Below are positions 24,634-34,553 of a stretch of DNA of 64,000 bases, one piece after another. Position 1 is the first letter of the stretch. Each line of letters starts with the position of its first letter. Below the pieces are notes generated by a model. It searched no databases. It saw nothing but the letters and a program-made list of their open reading frames with translations, and had not been told where the DNA came from. Position numbers and translations under genes: made by a program. The DNA comes from Prevotellaceae bacterium (GTDB lineage Bacteria > Bacteroidota > Bacteroidia > Bacteroidales > Muribaculaceae): NCBI GenBank assembly GCA_021772015.1, contig JAETNS010000005.1:1-64000 (forward strand), given 5' to 3'.

Positions 24634-27000
24634 ATGGAAAAGAAGAAACGCAGTTCAGACATTATCGATGTCAGTTCCCTCATACAACAGTATCGCGCCA
24701 AATGGTATCTGTTCGCTCTCTCCGTGGCCGTCTGTTGCGCTTTCGCCCTCTTCTGGGCCAAGACCCACCGCCCCGTCTACGAGGTGACAGCCAATGTGTT
24801 GATCGACACCGGCGACAATGACCCTATGTCGGCTCTAAGTCTGGGCGGCCTGTTTGGCGCGACGAATTATGTCGATGACGAGATCTTCATCCTCAGCTCC
24901 CATTCGTTGTATGCCAATGTGGCGAAAGAGCTGGGACTTGACCGCAAGCGTGTGTTCCGTTCCGGTTTCATGGAGAAGGTGACGATGGTAGAGGACTATC
25001 CGCTTGACATACTTGTGCCCCCACAGTTTGCCGACACTACCCGTGTCTCATTGTATTTCAACGTCAAAGTCAACGACAAGGGCCGCGCGAAGGTCAAGGT
25101 AATCGGGCCTAACGACACCAAGCTCGCCAAGATCGACAATGCCTCTCTTCCACTCGAAGTCAAGACCCCTTATGGCGTGTTTGTCCTGACAAAGACCCGG
25201 AACTTTGTGGCCGGTGAGCCTTACAAGGCTCTCTTCGTTGTGAAAGGATATGACGGAGCTGCCGAGGATCTTGATGAGAACATCTCGTCATATATAGCCA
25301 ACAAGAAGACCCACGTCATTCAGCTTGTCTACCCGACAGACAATCCCGAGTTCGGCAAGAAACTGTTGAACACGGTAATGGCGAAATATGACGAACGCGT
25401 CATTTCGACCAAGAACCAGCAGTCTAACAAGACCCTCCAGTTCCTTGACAGGCGTATCAAGGAGATAGGCGCTGATCTCGCCGGGATCGAAGGTGGCCTC
25501 CAGAGCTTCAAGGAGAGCAACCATATGACGGAGCTTGAGGCTGACGCTGCCTACAACCTTGAAATGAAGGGAGAGCTTTCAAAAAGGCTGCTTGAGGCGG
25601 AGAGCAAGATGGAAATCGCCCGTGTGGCCCGTGACTTTCTTGCTTCGCCCGGTAACGAGTACTCGTTGATACCGTTCTCCTCCACAGATGAGTCTACCGT
25701 AGGTGTCAACACCCTTATAAGCAATTACAATGGATTGGTCATGAGGCGTATGCAAGTCATGACCGGCGCAAAGGAAGATAACCTTCAGGTCAAGAACATC
25801 GAGAAACAACTCGACGCGATGCGTGGCAATATCGCCGTCACCTTGGCCAACACCTATGACAATGCTTTGGCTGTTGTCAAGGAGCTGCGCGGCAAAATGA
25901 GCCAGACACAATCTTCCCTGGGCACCATACCGAGTCAGGAACGCCGGTTGATGGATCTGCGTCGTGACCAGAGAGTGAAATCCTCGATATATATCTTCCT
26001 GCTGGAGAAACGTGAGGAGACGGCTGTGATGCTTTCCAACGCGGTCTCCAAGGGTGTGGTTGTAGACCCCGCGTTTGTCCCGTCCAAACCTGTGTCGATG
26101 TCGAAGATGAAACTGCTGGCGATCGCTTTGGTGATGGGCCTGATACTTCCGATAATCTTCCTGTATGCCCGCAAGCTTCTGCGCGGCAAACCTGAATCCC
26201 GCTCGGAGATAGAGGGACAGCTCGATCCGGCCGTTATCGGAGAGATCTCCACTTCACGCTCCGGCCATACCCTCGTGGTGACTCCCAACAGCACATCCTC
26301 TACGGTAGAGTTGTTCAAGCTGGTCCGCACCAACCTCCAGTTCGTTCTCAAAGGGCAGGACCACAAGGTGGTTATGGTGACTTCTTCCCAGTCCGGGGAA
26401 GGAAAGTCATTCATCTCTGTCAATATCGCCGCCGCCTTGGCTCTCCAGGGGAAGAAGGTGCTGCTCGTCGGGCTTGACATCCGCAAGCCGATGCTCGCCT
26501 CTTACCTTGATCTTCCCGCCGATCATCCCGGCCTGACAAATTACCTGCTCCGTCCGGAAGTGTCATTCAGGAATGTGGTTCAGCCGATCAAGGAGGTGAA
26601 AGGTCTTGATGTGGTGGTTGCCGGCATTATTCCCCCCAACCCCGCCGAACTGCTGCTTGAACCGCGCCTTAAGGATTTCTTCGAGGAAGCACGCAAGGAT
26701 TACGACTATGTGATCGTCGACTCCGCTCCGGTAGGCATGGTCAGCGACTCGCTGTCAGTAGCCGAGTTTGCCGACGCGACAATCTATGTGGTCCGTCTTG
26801 GTGTTACTCGCCTGCGCGACCTGCAGTTCATCAACTCGATCTACGAAGGGAACCGTCTGCCGAAGATGAATGTCATTGTCAACGGCACCACCGCCACGCA
26901 GGGCTACGGCTATGGCTACGGATCAGTGGAAGACCACGGCAAACATACCCCCGGCCGTAAAAAAGGCTTTGTGGCAAAACTGAAATCGTTGTTTAAATGA
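24634..27000 (+). CDS. Wzc-like polysaccharide copolymerase with bacterial tyrosine-kinase domain
   Basis: This 788-residue inner-membrane protein has a Wzz domain between two transmembrane helices (about 24-42 and 490-508) with a long coiled periplasmic part. A cytoplasmic BY-kinase follows: Walker A SGEGKS (Lys591), Walker A' VLLVGLDIRKP and Walker B DYVIVDSAPVG. The C-terminus has a short Tyr/Gly cluster (YGYGYG) for autophosphorylation. It regulates chain length and export together with the Wza-like protein. Its stop overlaps the next start (ATGA at 26997-27000), implying coupled translation. Confidence 0.94.
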   Translation: MEKKKRSSDIIDVSSLIQQYRAKWYLFALSVAVCCAFALFWAKTHRPVYEVTANVLIDTGDNDPMSALSLGGLFGATNYVDDEIFILSSHSLYANVAKELGLDRKRVFRSGFMEKVTMVEDYPLDILVPPQFADTTRVSLYFNVKVNDKGRAKVKVIGPNDTKLAKIDNASLPLEVKTPYGVFVLTKTRNFVAGEPYKALFVVKGYDGAAEDLDENISSYIANKKTHVIQLVYPTDNPEFGKKLLNTVMAKYDERVISTKNQQSNKTLQFLDRRIKEIGADLAGIEGGLQSFKESNHMTELEADAAYNLEMKGELSKRLLEAESKMEIARVARDFLASPGNEYSLIPFSSTDESTVGVNTLISNYNGLVMRRMQVMTGAKEDNLQVKNIEKQLDAMRGNIAVTLANTYDNALAVVKELRGKMSQTQSSLGTIPSQERRLMDLRRDQRVKSSIYIFLLEKREETAVMLSNAVSKGVVVDPAFVPSKPVSMSKMKLLAIALVMGLILPIIFLYARKLLRGKPESRSEIEGQLDPAVIGEISTSRSGHTLVVTPNSTSSTVELFKLVRTNLQFVLKGQDHKVVMVTSSQSGEGKSFISVNIAAALALQGKKVLLVGLDIRKPMLASYLDLPADHPGLTNYLLRPEVSFRNVVQPIKEVKGLDVVVAGIIPPNPAELLLEPRLKDFFEEARKDYDYVIVDSAPVGMVSDSLSVAEFADATIYVVRLGVTRLRDLQFINSIYEGNRLPKMNVIVNGTTATQGYGYGYGSVEDHGKHTPGRKKGFVAKLKSLFK

Positions 27001-28508
27001 CCCAACCCCTCTCTCTGAATACGATAGAAGACAGACACGTTTCCCCCGAGGCGACATCAGACGCTTCGAGGGGAAAAGTGTATTTCAATGTGTCGCCTCA
27101 GGAGTGGATCTGGAACATCATTTTCCTGCTCTCACTGTCATTGACGGGATTGCAGATGCCGTTGGGAAACCTGCTGGTGGTGTTGCTTCTGGTCAGAGCA
27201 TTCAAGGTCAATCGTGAAGCGTTCGTGTTCATGCTGATGTTGACGCTCGGAGGATATGCTTACACCAAGCCAAACATACACTGGGGGGTCAATCATATGT
27301 TTTTCATGGTGCCTTTCGCTGTCATTGCGATGTGCGTGCTGAAGAAAACCCTTCCAGTGAAGAAAACCATAATCGCCTATGGTGCTTTCGCTATAATAAC
27401 AGTCGGTATGTGTCTGGTCTATGGAGCGGAAAGCTTCTATGTTCAACTACGTCCGATGTTGTTCTATCTTTCTTTCTGCTTTTTCGCGATCGCGCTGGTG
27501 TCATTTTCCGGTGAGGCTTTCGATATCCATAGGTTCTGGACTACTGTATTCTCGTTCATGATGATAGCATGCAGTTTCTATATCCTTGATGCGTATTTTT
27601 TCCGTGGATGGGTTTTGGTGCCTTGCTCCTGGATTGACTATGAGGGGACTGTCTCTACCTGGAACAATCTGTATGCCGGAGGCCCATTCGGGTGGATCCC
27701 GCGAAAATATCCGCCGGGACTTTATCCGTTGGCCTTGTTGCTTTATCCGTTGGCGAAATATTACAAGCTGCGTTGGTGGCAATGGGGGCTGATTGCCCTG
27801 GCTATGATTGTCTCCCGTACCTCCACGGTGCTGTTTGCGTTGGTCTTCGGATACATACTTGCGCAAGGGACTTTCAAACGTTATCTGATTTACGGGACAT
27901 TGGCCGTCGTGGGATTTTTCGTGTTGTACACCATTGATGATTCAATGGGGTACTCTGCCGAGACAGAACAGTCGACTTTGCGCATCTCCTCGACCATAAA
28001 TCAGTTTTTCGATCTTGCGGACGTTGAGGATGACGAGGACCTGGCCGAGGCAGGTACAGGACGAATGGCTCAGGTCATCCCCTCGGTGGAGTACATATTT
28101 TCGGTCGGCCGCCAATGGGTGGGATTCGGATTTGTCGATCCGGAGACGAAAATACCGTCGTTGGTGGTGGAAAACGAGCTTGTGGCAAATCCCGATTTCA
28201 AATATCAGGCGGTTACGAACGTCGAGGTCACTCAGGTGAAACAATTCCTCACTTTCGGTTTTGTCGGACTGGTGATATGGTTTGTTTTCATATTTGGGAT
28301 ATGCTTCATATTGCGGGGGATGCGATTTTCGAGCTATTACACCAATGTCGCCATAGTGTTGATGATATTCGGTGTCGGAGGATTCGATTCATGGTATAAT
28401 TATCCGGGGATCATCATGGGGGCGATGGCTTATTCGGCGGTCTTATTGTCAAACAAACCTCTATCGCTTGAAAAGTATGCAGGGTTGCGCCCATTCCTCC
28501 CGGAATGA
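26997..28508 (+). CDS. Wzy-like polysaccharide polymerase / O-antigen ligase-type membrane protein
   Basis: This 503-residue protein has about ten to twelve hydrophobic helices and one large soluble loop (about 320-410; contains DVEDDEDLAEAGTGRM), the topology of Wzy polymerases and WaaL ligases. Primary sequence is poorly conserved in this group, so the call rests on topology and context: four-base overlap with wzc and a flippase 23 nt downstream. Polymerase is more likely than ligase. Confidence 0.75.
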   Translation: MTQPLSLNTIEDRHVSPEATSDASRGKVYFNVSPQEWIWNIIFLLSLSLTGLQMPLGNLLVVLLLVRAFKVNREAFVFMLMLTLGGYAYTKPNIHWGVNHMFFMVPFAVIAMCVLKKTLPVKKTIIAYGAFAIITVGMCLVYGAESFYVQLRPMLFYLSFCFFAIALVSFSGEAFDIHRFWTTVFSFMMIACSFYILDAYFFRGWVLVPCSWIDYEGTVSTWNNLYAGGPFGWIPRKYPPGLYPLALLLYPLAKYYKLRWWQWGLIALAMIVSRTSTVLFALVFGYILAQGTFKRYLIYGTLAVVGFFVLYTIDDSMGYSAETEQSTLRISSTINQFFDLADVEDDEDLAEAGTGRMAQVIPSVEYIFSVGRQWVGFGFVDPETKIPSLVVENELVANPDFKYQAVTNVEVTQVKQFLTFGFVGLVIWFVFIFGICFILRGMRFSSYYTNVAIVLMIFGVGGFDSWYNYPGIIMGAMAYSAVLLSNKPLSLEKYAGLRPFLPE

Positions 28509-28531
28509 GATTTTTGTAGATAACTTCAGAT

Positions 28532-30067
28532 ATGCCGACAGAGAACGACAAACGGATAGCCAAAAATGCCGTCTACCTTTACGGACGGATGATGCTGACG
28601 ATATTCGTTTCACTCTACACGTCGAGGGTGATCCTCGATGTCCTGGGCGTTTCCGATTATGGTGTGTACAACGTCGTGGGAGGTATCGTGACGATTCTCG
28701 GTTTCCTCAACGGCACGATGAGCGGCGCGACATCGCGGTTTCTTAGTTATGAGCTTGGAGCCGGTAATCCCGAAAAACTGCGCAAGACTTTTTCGGCGGC
28801 TTTGACCGTTCACGCCTTCATCGCTTTGGCGATGGTTGTTCTTGCGGAGACTGTCGGCCTATGGTATGTCAATCATGAGCTGGTCATCGCCCCGGAGAGG
28901 ATGGCGGCTGCCAACTGGACCTACCAGTTTTCGGTCCTTGCGGCGGTCATGACCATTTTCCAGATACCTTACGTCGCGGCGATCATGGCCCATGAGCGTA
29001 TGGGATATTACGCGTTGGTCGCCATGATCAATGTCTTCCTCAAACTTGCCATCGTGCTGCTTGTCTTGTTTGTGTCGGCAACTGACAACCTGACGGTCTA
29101 TGCATCCCTTGTGTTTGTCGTCGCGGCGATCGTCGCCGGAATGTATATCATTTACGGCCGCCGTAATTTTGCCGAATGCCGCTGGAGCCTGCGCAACGAC
29201 AGGTCAATAGTCCGCAGCCTCCTGAAATTCTGCTCCTGGGATGTGTATGGCAATCTATGTTTCACAACCCGTTTCCAGGGGGTGTTGGTGATCCTCAACC
29301 GTTTCGGCGGCACGGTGCTGAACGCCGCCGGAGGGTTATGCGCGACCGTGTCGGCCACTATCAACAGTTTCGCCGCATCGGTCGTTACGGCTTTCCGCCC
29401 GCAGATCATCCAGCAATATGCCAAGGCGGATTATCCCTACATGCTTAAACTGCTCAACAATTGCGCGCGCTATTGCATGCTGTTGCTTGGCCTGTTGATC
29501 GTGCCACTGATCATAGGTATGGATGCCTTGCTCGAACTGTGGCTTGTGGAGCCGCCGGAATACACAGCTGCCTTCTGCCGTCTGGCTCTTGTGGCTGTAT
29601 GCGGCGAGCTGATGCATACGGTAATAGGGGTTGGGATCCATGCCACAGGAAATGTGATCAGGATCAGTTTCATTTCTGGATCGCTGTTTCTGCTTGAGCT
29701 TCCTGTCATGTGGTTCCTGCTTGTGTGGACAAAGAATCCGCCGGTGATATATTGCGTGCATATCGCGATGGTGTTCCTGATCGTCTACGTCGACTCGCTG
29801 ATACTGAAAGTGCAGTTGCGTCAATTCAAGGTAGGCAGATTCTGGTGGAGGGGGATCTGCTCACCCCTGTTGATAATCGCGTCGACATTCGCCGTAACAT
29901 TCGCTGTCACGCATGAGTGGCAGTTCAACCTGTCGCGCCTCGTGGCCATGGGGTTGATATCCACCTCCATGATGGCGGCCATGAGCTGGTTTTTCGCCAT
30001 CGATGATGATGTCCGCGCCCGTCTGCGCCGCAAAATCTCCTCCAAACTCCCTGTCCTCGGCTTCTGA
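28532..30067 (+). CDS. Wzx-like polysaccharide flippase (MATE/PST family)
   Basis: This 511-residue integral membrane protein has about 12-14 helices. Its N-terminal segment is AKNAVYLYGRMMLTIFVSLY, followed by SDYGVYNVVGGIV, typical of Bacteroidetes polysaccharide flippases. It moves lipid-linked repeat units to the periplasmic face for the polymerase. It is the last gene of the tight wza-wzc-wzy-wzx group and is followed by alternative hairpins at 30101-30142. Confidence 0.9.
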   Translation: MPTENDKRIAKNAVYLYGRMMLTIFVSLYTSRVILDVLGVSDYGVYNVVGGIVTILGFLNGTMSGATSRFLSYELGAGNPEKLRKTFSAALTVHAFIALAMVVLAETVGLWYVNHELVIAPERMAAANWTYQFSVLAAVMTIFQIPYVAAIMAHERMGYYALVAMINVFLKLAIVLLVLFVSATDNLTVYASLVFVVAAIVAGMYIIYGRRNFAECRWSLRNDRSIVRSLLKFCSWDVYGNLCFTTRFQGVLVILNRFGGTVLNAAGGLCATVSATINSFAASVVTAFRPQIIQQYAKADYPYMLKLLNNCARYCMLLLGLLIVPLIIGMDALLELWLVEPPEYTAAFCRLALVAVCGELMHTVIGVGIHATGNVIRISFISGSLFLLELPVMWFLLVWTKNPPVIYCVHIAMVFLIVYVDSLILKVQLRQFKVGRFWWRGICSPLLIIASTFAVTFAVTHEWQFNLSRLVAMGLISTSMMAAMSWFFAIDDDVRARLRRKISSKLPVLGF

Positions 30068-30100
30068 ATCATACACGTTTTCCTGTCACAGGCTCTACAT

Positions 30101-30142
30101 GTCCCTTCAAAAGGGACGATTTGGGTCAAAACCGTCCCTTTT
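30101..30142 (+). terminator. Mutually exclusive hairpins between flippase and glycosyltransferase genes
   Basis: Segment 1 (GTCCCTT, 30101-30107) can pair with segment 2 (AAGGGAC, 30111-30117). Segment 2 with flanks (30109-30118) can instead pair with segment 3 (CGTCCCTTTT, 30133-30142), which ends in a short T run. The arrangement resembles a terminator with a competing hairpin ahead of the glycosyltransferase gene. Confidence 0.45.
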
Positions 30143-30187
30143 AAGGTGACGTTTGGCCCGAAAGTATTCTTTTTAAAGATAAAATGG

Positions 30188-30195
30188 TATATTTG
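30188..30195 (+). promoter_or_regulatory. -7 box before the glycosyltransferase gene
   Basis: TATATTTG matches TAnnTTTG, 59 nt before the start at 30255. There is no well-placed TTTG upstream, so this is a weaker candidate. Confidence 0.35.
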
Positions 30196-30254
30196 CATGA
30201 CAAATCCGATCCCTGTATGACCGGGAGGGGTGTGAGACAAATATAGATGTTGAC

Positions 30255-31316
30255 ATGAAGATACTGTTTCTTTACAGCCACGGGGGCGAGATCGTGACCG
30301 GCGGCGAGAAATACGAGGATATGCTCTATCGGGAGCTTGGGAAGATGCCCGGAATAGAGGTGGAAAGAGTGTGGCTCAACAATGACAGGGGGAAGTTGCG
30401 CAAATACTTGTCGACGGTCAGAAACCTGTCTCTGGTGGGGAAACTGAAAAAATATGACCTGGTGCTGTTCAACGGGGCCCATTGCTTCAATTTCCTGTTG
30501 TTGATATGGCTGTTGAGACTTTGCGGGGTCAAAACCGGAGTGATCCATCATCATTTCCTGTTCCACGGGATGGGCAGTGTCCGCAGGATATATTACAAAT
30601 GGATGGAATGCGGCTTCCTGAAGGGATCGGCCAATATAATTGTCCCCAGTCCCTATATCGACGAGCTTTGCAGGGGGATGTTCCCGCGTCGTAAGATATA
30701 TTACTGGCAGATACCGTTCGAGCCATCCCCATCCGCGCTTCCGCCGTCGCCTGTCGCCGGCAATCTGTTGTATATCGGTACTATCGAGCCGCGCAAGGGA
30801 CTTGTGCATCTGATCGACGCTATGGCGATCCTTAAGGAGCGCGGGGAGGAATGCCGTCTGACAGTGGTCGGGAAGACTGTCAGGCATGATTACAAGGAGT
30901 TGCTTGACGAGAAAATCGCCAAACACGGCCTGGATGTCAGGTTTACAGGTTTTGTGTCATCCCAGGAGCTTGACCGTATTGTTTCCGAAGCTGATATCTT
31001 CACCTTCCCTTCGCGTCTTGAAGGATATGGCATGGTCATCTGCGAGTCGATGGTAAACGGATTGCCTGTGATCTGTTTCAATAATTCAGCAATGCCCTAT
31101 ACGGTAAAGGATGGCGTTAACGGTGTGCTCGTCCTCGACGGAGACAGCGGGGCATTCGCATCTGCCATATCCAAGGTCACTTCTGACCGTCGCTTGCGCG
31201 ATCGGTTGTCTGAGGGTGCTTTGGCGACAGTCGGGTCATTTATGACTCCGGCTCGTTTCAGGGATACGGTCAAAAGGGAGATGGCGGTAATCCTGTCCGT
31301 CCCGGAGGTCAGGTAG
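30255..31316 (+). CDS. GT4-family glycosyltransferase
   Basis: This 353-residue protein has a GT-B fold. The N-terminal half has a glycine-rich start (SHGGEIVTGGEKYEDML). The C-terminal half has the nucleotide-sugar signature (GTIEPRKGLVHLIDAM, TVVGK, EADIFTFPSRLEGYGMVICE) with the paired Glu residues of GT4 retaining enzymes. It adds a sugar to the growing lipid-linked unit; donor and acceptor are unknown. It is the only glycosyltransferase seen in this polysaccharide locus. Its end overlaps the convergent acyltransferase by 8 bp. Confidence 0.9.
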   Translation: MKILFLYSHGGEIVTGGEKYEDMLYRELGKMPGIEVERVWLNNDRGKLRKYLSTVRNLSLVGKLKKYDLVLFNGAHCFNFLLLIWLLRLCGVKTGVIHHHFLFHGMGSVRRIYYKWMECGFLKGSANIIVPSPYIDELCRGMFPRRKIYYWQIPFEPSPSALPPSPVAGNLLYIGTIEPRKGLVHLIDAMAILKERGEECRLTVVGKTVRHDYKELLDEKIAKHGLDVRFTGFVSSQELDRIVSEADIFTFPSRLEGYGMVICESMVNGLPVICFNNSAMPYTVKDGVNGVLVLDGDSGAFASAISKVTSDRRLRDRLSEGALATVGSFMTPARFRDTVKREMAVILSVPEVR

Positions 31317-32355
31317 ATGATTTGTCATCCTGTCGTTTCTCATTGGGCTGCTTGTCGCGCAATGGAAGTCCAAGAAGCAGCAATGACAGCCAACGTGACT
31401 TTTTGGCAAGGTCGATAAGCCAGAGGCAGATCAGCAGCACAAATATGGATATCAAAGGGGTTATGACAAGACTGAACATCCATTCAGACACATTGTCAAA
31501 CTTGATCCATCTTACCATGATGATCTCGATTATGACCGTCTGTAGCAAGTAGACACCGAGAGTTTCTTTCCCCCAGCCGCATACTCTTCTGCCCAAAGCA
31601 GTGGCAGGTATTTTGTCGGATAGAAATTCAAAAAGAGAGATGAAAAACAGTGTGGCCGCAAGTCCGATGATGTTTTTGAATGAGTAATGGTATACCCAGT
31701 CAAAAAGCGGTGCAAAGTCGGGAAGAGCCGACAACGCTTCCACCTTGTCACGCTTGATCCAGAAATCAGCTCCCCAGAAAAAGAGCATGGCAAAAAAGAT
31801 CACTCCTGACATCAGGCTGATAACTCCCGCATTGGATTTCAATAATTTGAAATTCCGGTTGACCAAAACCCCGAAAAGAAAACAGGGATACATCCACATG
31901 AAATTGAAACGGCCTATGGCGAGCGAGACCAGCAGTCCGACGAGTATTCCGATGGTTTTTGACTTGAACAGATGGTTGCAGGCGTAATACAGCACAAAGC
32001 AAAGGAATGTGCATTTCAGAAACCAGGGCATGTTGACGAAGTTGTAAACTCCTTTATCCCATTCCCCGAAGATCCATCCATCCAAAAGATAGACCGACGC
32101 TATAACGATTGACGGTATAACCAGTTGTCGTCCTTTATTTATCACAAGCTCTTTGAATGAAAGATTCAAGGCTGACCCCGAAAAATACCCTACCATCGTC
32201 ATGAACAAAGGCATGTGGAAGGAGTATATCAACAGGAAAACCTTGTTTGTGGTAGCTTCGACAGATGTGAGATGGGCAATGCAATGTCCCCATAAAACGA
32301 GGAATATGGCGAAAATCTTCAATGCGTCGAATACGAGGTCGCGTTCTTTAGCCAT
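31309..32355 (-). CDS. Membrane acyltransferase (Acyl_transf_3)
   Basis: This 348-residue protein has about ten hydrophobic helices. The N-terminal signature RDLVFDALKIFAIFLVLWGH has the conserved His of acyltransferase 3 enzymes, which add acetyl or succinyl groups to surface sugars. It is on the strand opposite the polysaccharide genes and overlaps the glycosyltransferase end by 8 bp. By eye it is richer in A+T than the surroundings, compatible with a separately acquired decoration gene. Substrate unknown. Confidence 0.88.
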   Translation of the reverse strand: MAKERDLVFDALKIFAIFLVLWGHCIAHLTSVEATTNKVFLLIYSFHMPLFMTMVGYFSGSALNLSFKELVINKGRQLVIPSIVIASVYLLDGWIFGEWDKGVYNFVNMPWFLKCTFLCFVLYYACNHLFKSKTIGILVGLLVSLAIGRFNFMWMYPCFLFGVLVNRNFKLLKSNAGVISLMSGVIFFAMLFFWGADFWIKRDKVEALSALPDFAPLFDWVYHYSFKNIIGLAATLFFISLFEFLSDKIPATALGRRVCGWGKETLGVYLLQTVIIEIIMVRWIKFDNVSEWMFSLVITPLISIFVLLICLWLIDLAKKSRWLSLLLLGLPLRDKQPNEKRQDDKSST

Positions 32356-32521
32356 TGGTGTCAGTTATCGGGCGGGATTGGTTTATGCAACAAATGTGGG
32401 GTTATTTTCACCCGACATTGCAAAGGTACGTATTTCCCGCGACAAAACGGCAGTTAAATCACATATGGAAACATTTGTCACAAAAAATGTTGGAGAGGTT
32501 GTGGGTTGGCATAATATTTGC

Positions 32522-32529
32522 TAACTTTG
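32522..32529 (+). promoter_or_regulatory. -7 box before DUF3467-cysS
   Basis: TAACTTTG matches the Bacteroidetes -7 consensus, giving an approximately 80-nt leader before 32617. The 261-bp space also holds the start region of the divergent acyltransferase; nothing else is seen there. Confidence 0.55.
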
Positions 32530-32616
32530 CGGTATGGCTGTCGGTTTAAAACAACAAACGATGGCCGTTGGACATTAAAATAACACTTTTACAAACCAAT
32601 AAGAACTTATACTGTC

Positions 32617-32919
32617 ATGGCAGAAAACAACAAACAACAGGAAATCAAGATCGAGCTTACTCCCGAAATTGCCGCAGGCCACTATGCCAACCTGGCTGTC
32701 ATCGCCCACACTCCCGGTGAGTTCTTCATCGACTTCATCGCTGTTTCCCCCAACATGCCCCAGGCTCGTGTCAACACCCGCGTGATCATGAACCCGGAGA
32801 ACGCCAAGAACCTTCTCTTCGCCCTTCGCGACAACATCCAGAAGTATGAGAACACCTTCGGCGAGATCGAGCGCAAGGTGGCTCAGGGCAACAACAACGC
32901 CAACCCCTTCCAGGCATAA
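32617..32919 (+). CDS. DUF3467 protein
   Basis: This 100-residue cytoplasmic protein carries EIKIELTPEIAAGHYANLAV, then FFIDFIAVSPNMPQARVNTRVIM, then NAKNLLFALRDNIQKYENTFGEI. These match the short DUF3467 family common in Bacteroidetes. No known function. It sits 25 nt before cysS, so the two are probably cotranscribed. Codon use looks like that of a well-expressed gene. Confidence 0.85.
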   Translation: MAENNKQQEIKIELTPEIAAGHYANLAVIAHTPGEFFIDFIAVSPNMPQARVNTRVIMNPENAKNLLFALRDNIQKYENTFGEIERKVAQGNNNANPFQA

Positions 32920-32944
32920 GCCTTTCTGACCTCTGAATCCCCTC

Positions 32945-34453
32945 ATGTCTATGAAACCCAACAACTTCCTGATCTATAACTCCCTTTCGAGAAACAAGGA
33001 GCTTTTCCGCCCGATCCATGAGGGTCGGGTCGGAATGTATGTCTGCGGTCCGACGGTATATGGCGACGCCCATCTGGGGCATGCCCGTCCGGCCATAACG
33101 TTTGACGTGCTTTACCGTTACCTCTGTTGGCTGGGTTACAAAGTCAGGTATGTCCGCAACATCACCGATGTCGGTCATCTGGAGCATGACGCTGACGAGG
33201 GGGAAGACAAGATTGCCAAGAAGGCAAGGCTCGAACAGCTTGAGCCGATGGAGGTGGTGCAGTTCTATCTCAACCGCTACCATAAGGCTATGGAGCGGCT
33301 CAATGTGCTGCCTCCCTCCATCGAGCCTCACGCTTCGGGCCATATCATCGAGCAGATCGAGTATATCAAGAAGATCCTTGAGGCCGGGCTGGCTTATGAG
33401 AGCAACGGTTCGGTCTATTTCGACGTGCCGGCCTATAACGCCCGCTATCATTACGGAAAGCTTTCCGGCCGAAATATCGACGAGCTGTTAAGCGAGACCC
33501 GCGCCCTCGACGGGCAGGCCGAGAAACATCATCCCGCCGATTTCGCCCTGTGGAAAAAAGCCGCTCCCGAACATATCATGAGATGGCCGTCACCCTGGAG
33601 CGACGGATTCCCCGGATGGCATCTGGAATGCTCCACCATGAGCGAGAAATATCTTGGCCGGGAGTTCGACATCCACGGAGGAGGGATCGACCTGAAGTTC
33701 CCCCACCATGAATGCGAGATCGCCCAGACTGTGGCCTGCAACGGCCATGACTCGGTGCATTACTGGATGCACAACAACATGATCACCATCAACGGTCAGA
33801 AGATGGGTAAATCTCTGGGCAACTTCATAACCCTCGACGAGTTTTTCAACGGTTCGCATGAGAAACTCGACAAGGCGTACTCACCGATGACCATCCGTCT
33901 GTTTATCCTGATGGCCCATTACCGCTCGACGGTCGACTTCTCCAACGAAGCCCTCCAGGCTTCGGAAAAAGCTTTGGAACGCTTGTTGGAGGGGTGGCGG
34001 CGCATTGACGCGCTGAGGCCCTCTGACAGCTCCGACATAAAGGAGGAGATCGAGCGGGTCGCTCGTGAATGTCAGGAAGCGCTTGATGACGACCTCAATA
34101 CTCCGATTGTGATCGCCCGGTTGTTTGAGGCGGCTTCGCTTGTCAACAAAGTTAATGACGGCCTTGCCAAGGCTACCGCCGATGACATTACCGCGCTCCG
34201 TGAACTTTACAAGACCTATCTTTTCGACATCCTCGGTATCGTCGACGAGCAGTCATCAGGAGCTGCCACCGGTGGGAAGAGCGCGCTGGAGCCTTACAAA
34301 GGAGCTGTCGATCTTCTGTTACAGCTCCGGGGAGAAGCCAAGGCCAAAAAAGACTGGGCTACTTCCGATCTGATACGCGACCAATTGGCTGCCCTTGGAT
34401 TCTCCGTAAAGGACACCAAGAACGGCGCGGAGTGGAAACTTGCCAATTCATAG
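32945..34453 (+). CDS. cysS: Cysteinyl-tRNA synthetase
   Basis: This 502-residue class I synthetase has HLGHARP (HIGH motif) and KMGKS (KMSKS motif). Zinc ligands lie in [16 protein letters not shown] and PHHECEIAQ. It charges tRNA-Cys in the cytoplasm. It is somewhat longer than E. coli CysRS (461). I keep the ATG at 32945; the second Met is two codons in. Confidence 0.97.
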   Translation: MSMKPNNFLIYNSLSRNKELFRPIHEGRVGMYVCGPTVYGDAHLGHARPAITFDVLYRYLCWLGYKVRYVRNITDVGHLEHDADEGEDKIAKKARLEQLEPMEVVQFYLNRYHKAMERLNVLPPSIEPHASGHIIEQIEYIKKILEAGLAYESNGSVYFDVPAYNARYHYGKLSGRNIDELLSETRALDGQAEKHHPADFALWKKAAPEHIMRWPSPWSDGFPGWHLECSTMSEKYLGREFDIHGGGIDLKFPHHECEIAQTVACNGHDSVHYWMHNNMITINGQKMGKSLGNFITLDEFFNGSHEKLDKAYSPMTIRLFILMAHYRSTVDFSNEALQASEKALERLLEGWRRIDALRPSDSSDIKEEIERVARECQEALDDDLNTPIVIARLFEAASLVNKVNDGLAKATADDITALRELYKTYLFDILGIVDEQSSGAATGGKSALEPYKGAVDLLLQLRGEAKAKKDWATSDLIRDQLAALGFSVKDTKNGAEWKLANS

Positions 34454-34457
34454 TCCT

Positions 34458-34553
34458 CAATTCATAATTCTTAATTCTTAATTCATAATTGCCATCCGGA
34501 TGGAAAATTATGAATTAAGAATTATGAATTGTGAATTATAAATTAAGAATTAT
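34458..34553. repeat. AT-rich inverted/tandem repeat between cysS and the helicase gene
   Basis: The left arm (34458-34497) and right arm (34498-34531) are built of AATTCATAATTC/GAATTATGAATT units and meet at CCATCCGGATGG. The right arm lacks one 8-bp unit. A third tandem stretch (34532-34553) runs to the helicase start codon. It looks like the reiterated AATT-type intergenic repeats I associate with Bacteroidetes genomes. Confidence 0.75.
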
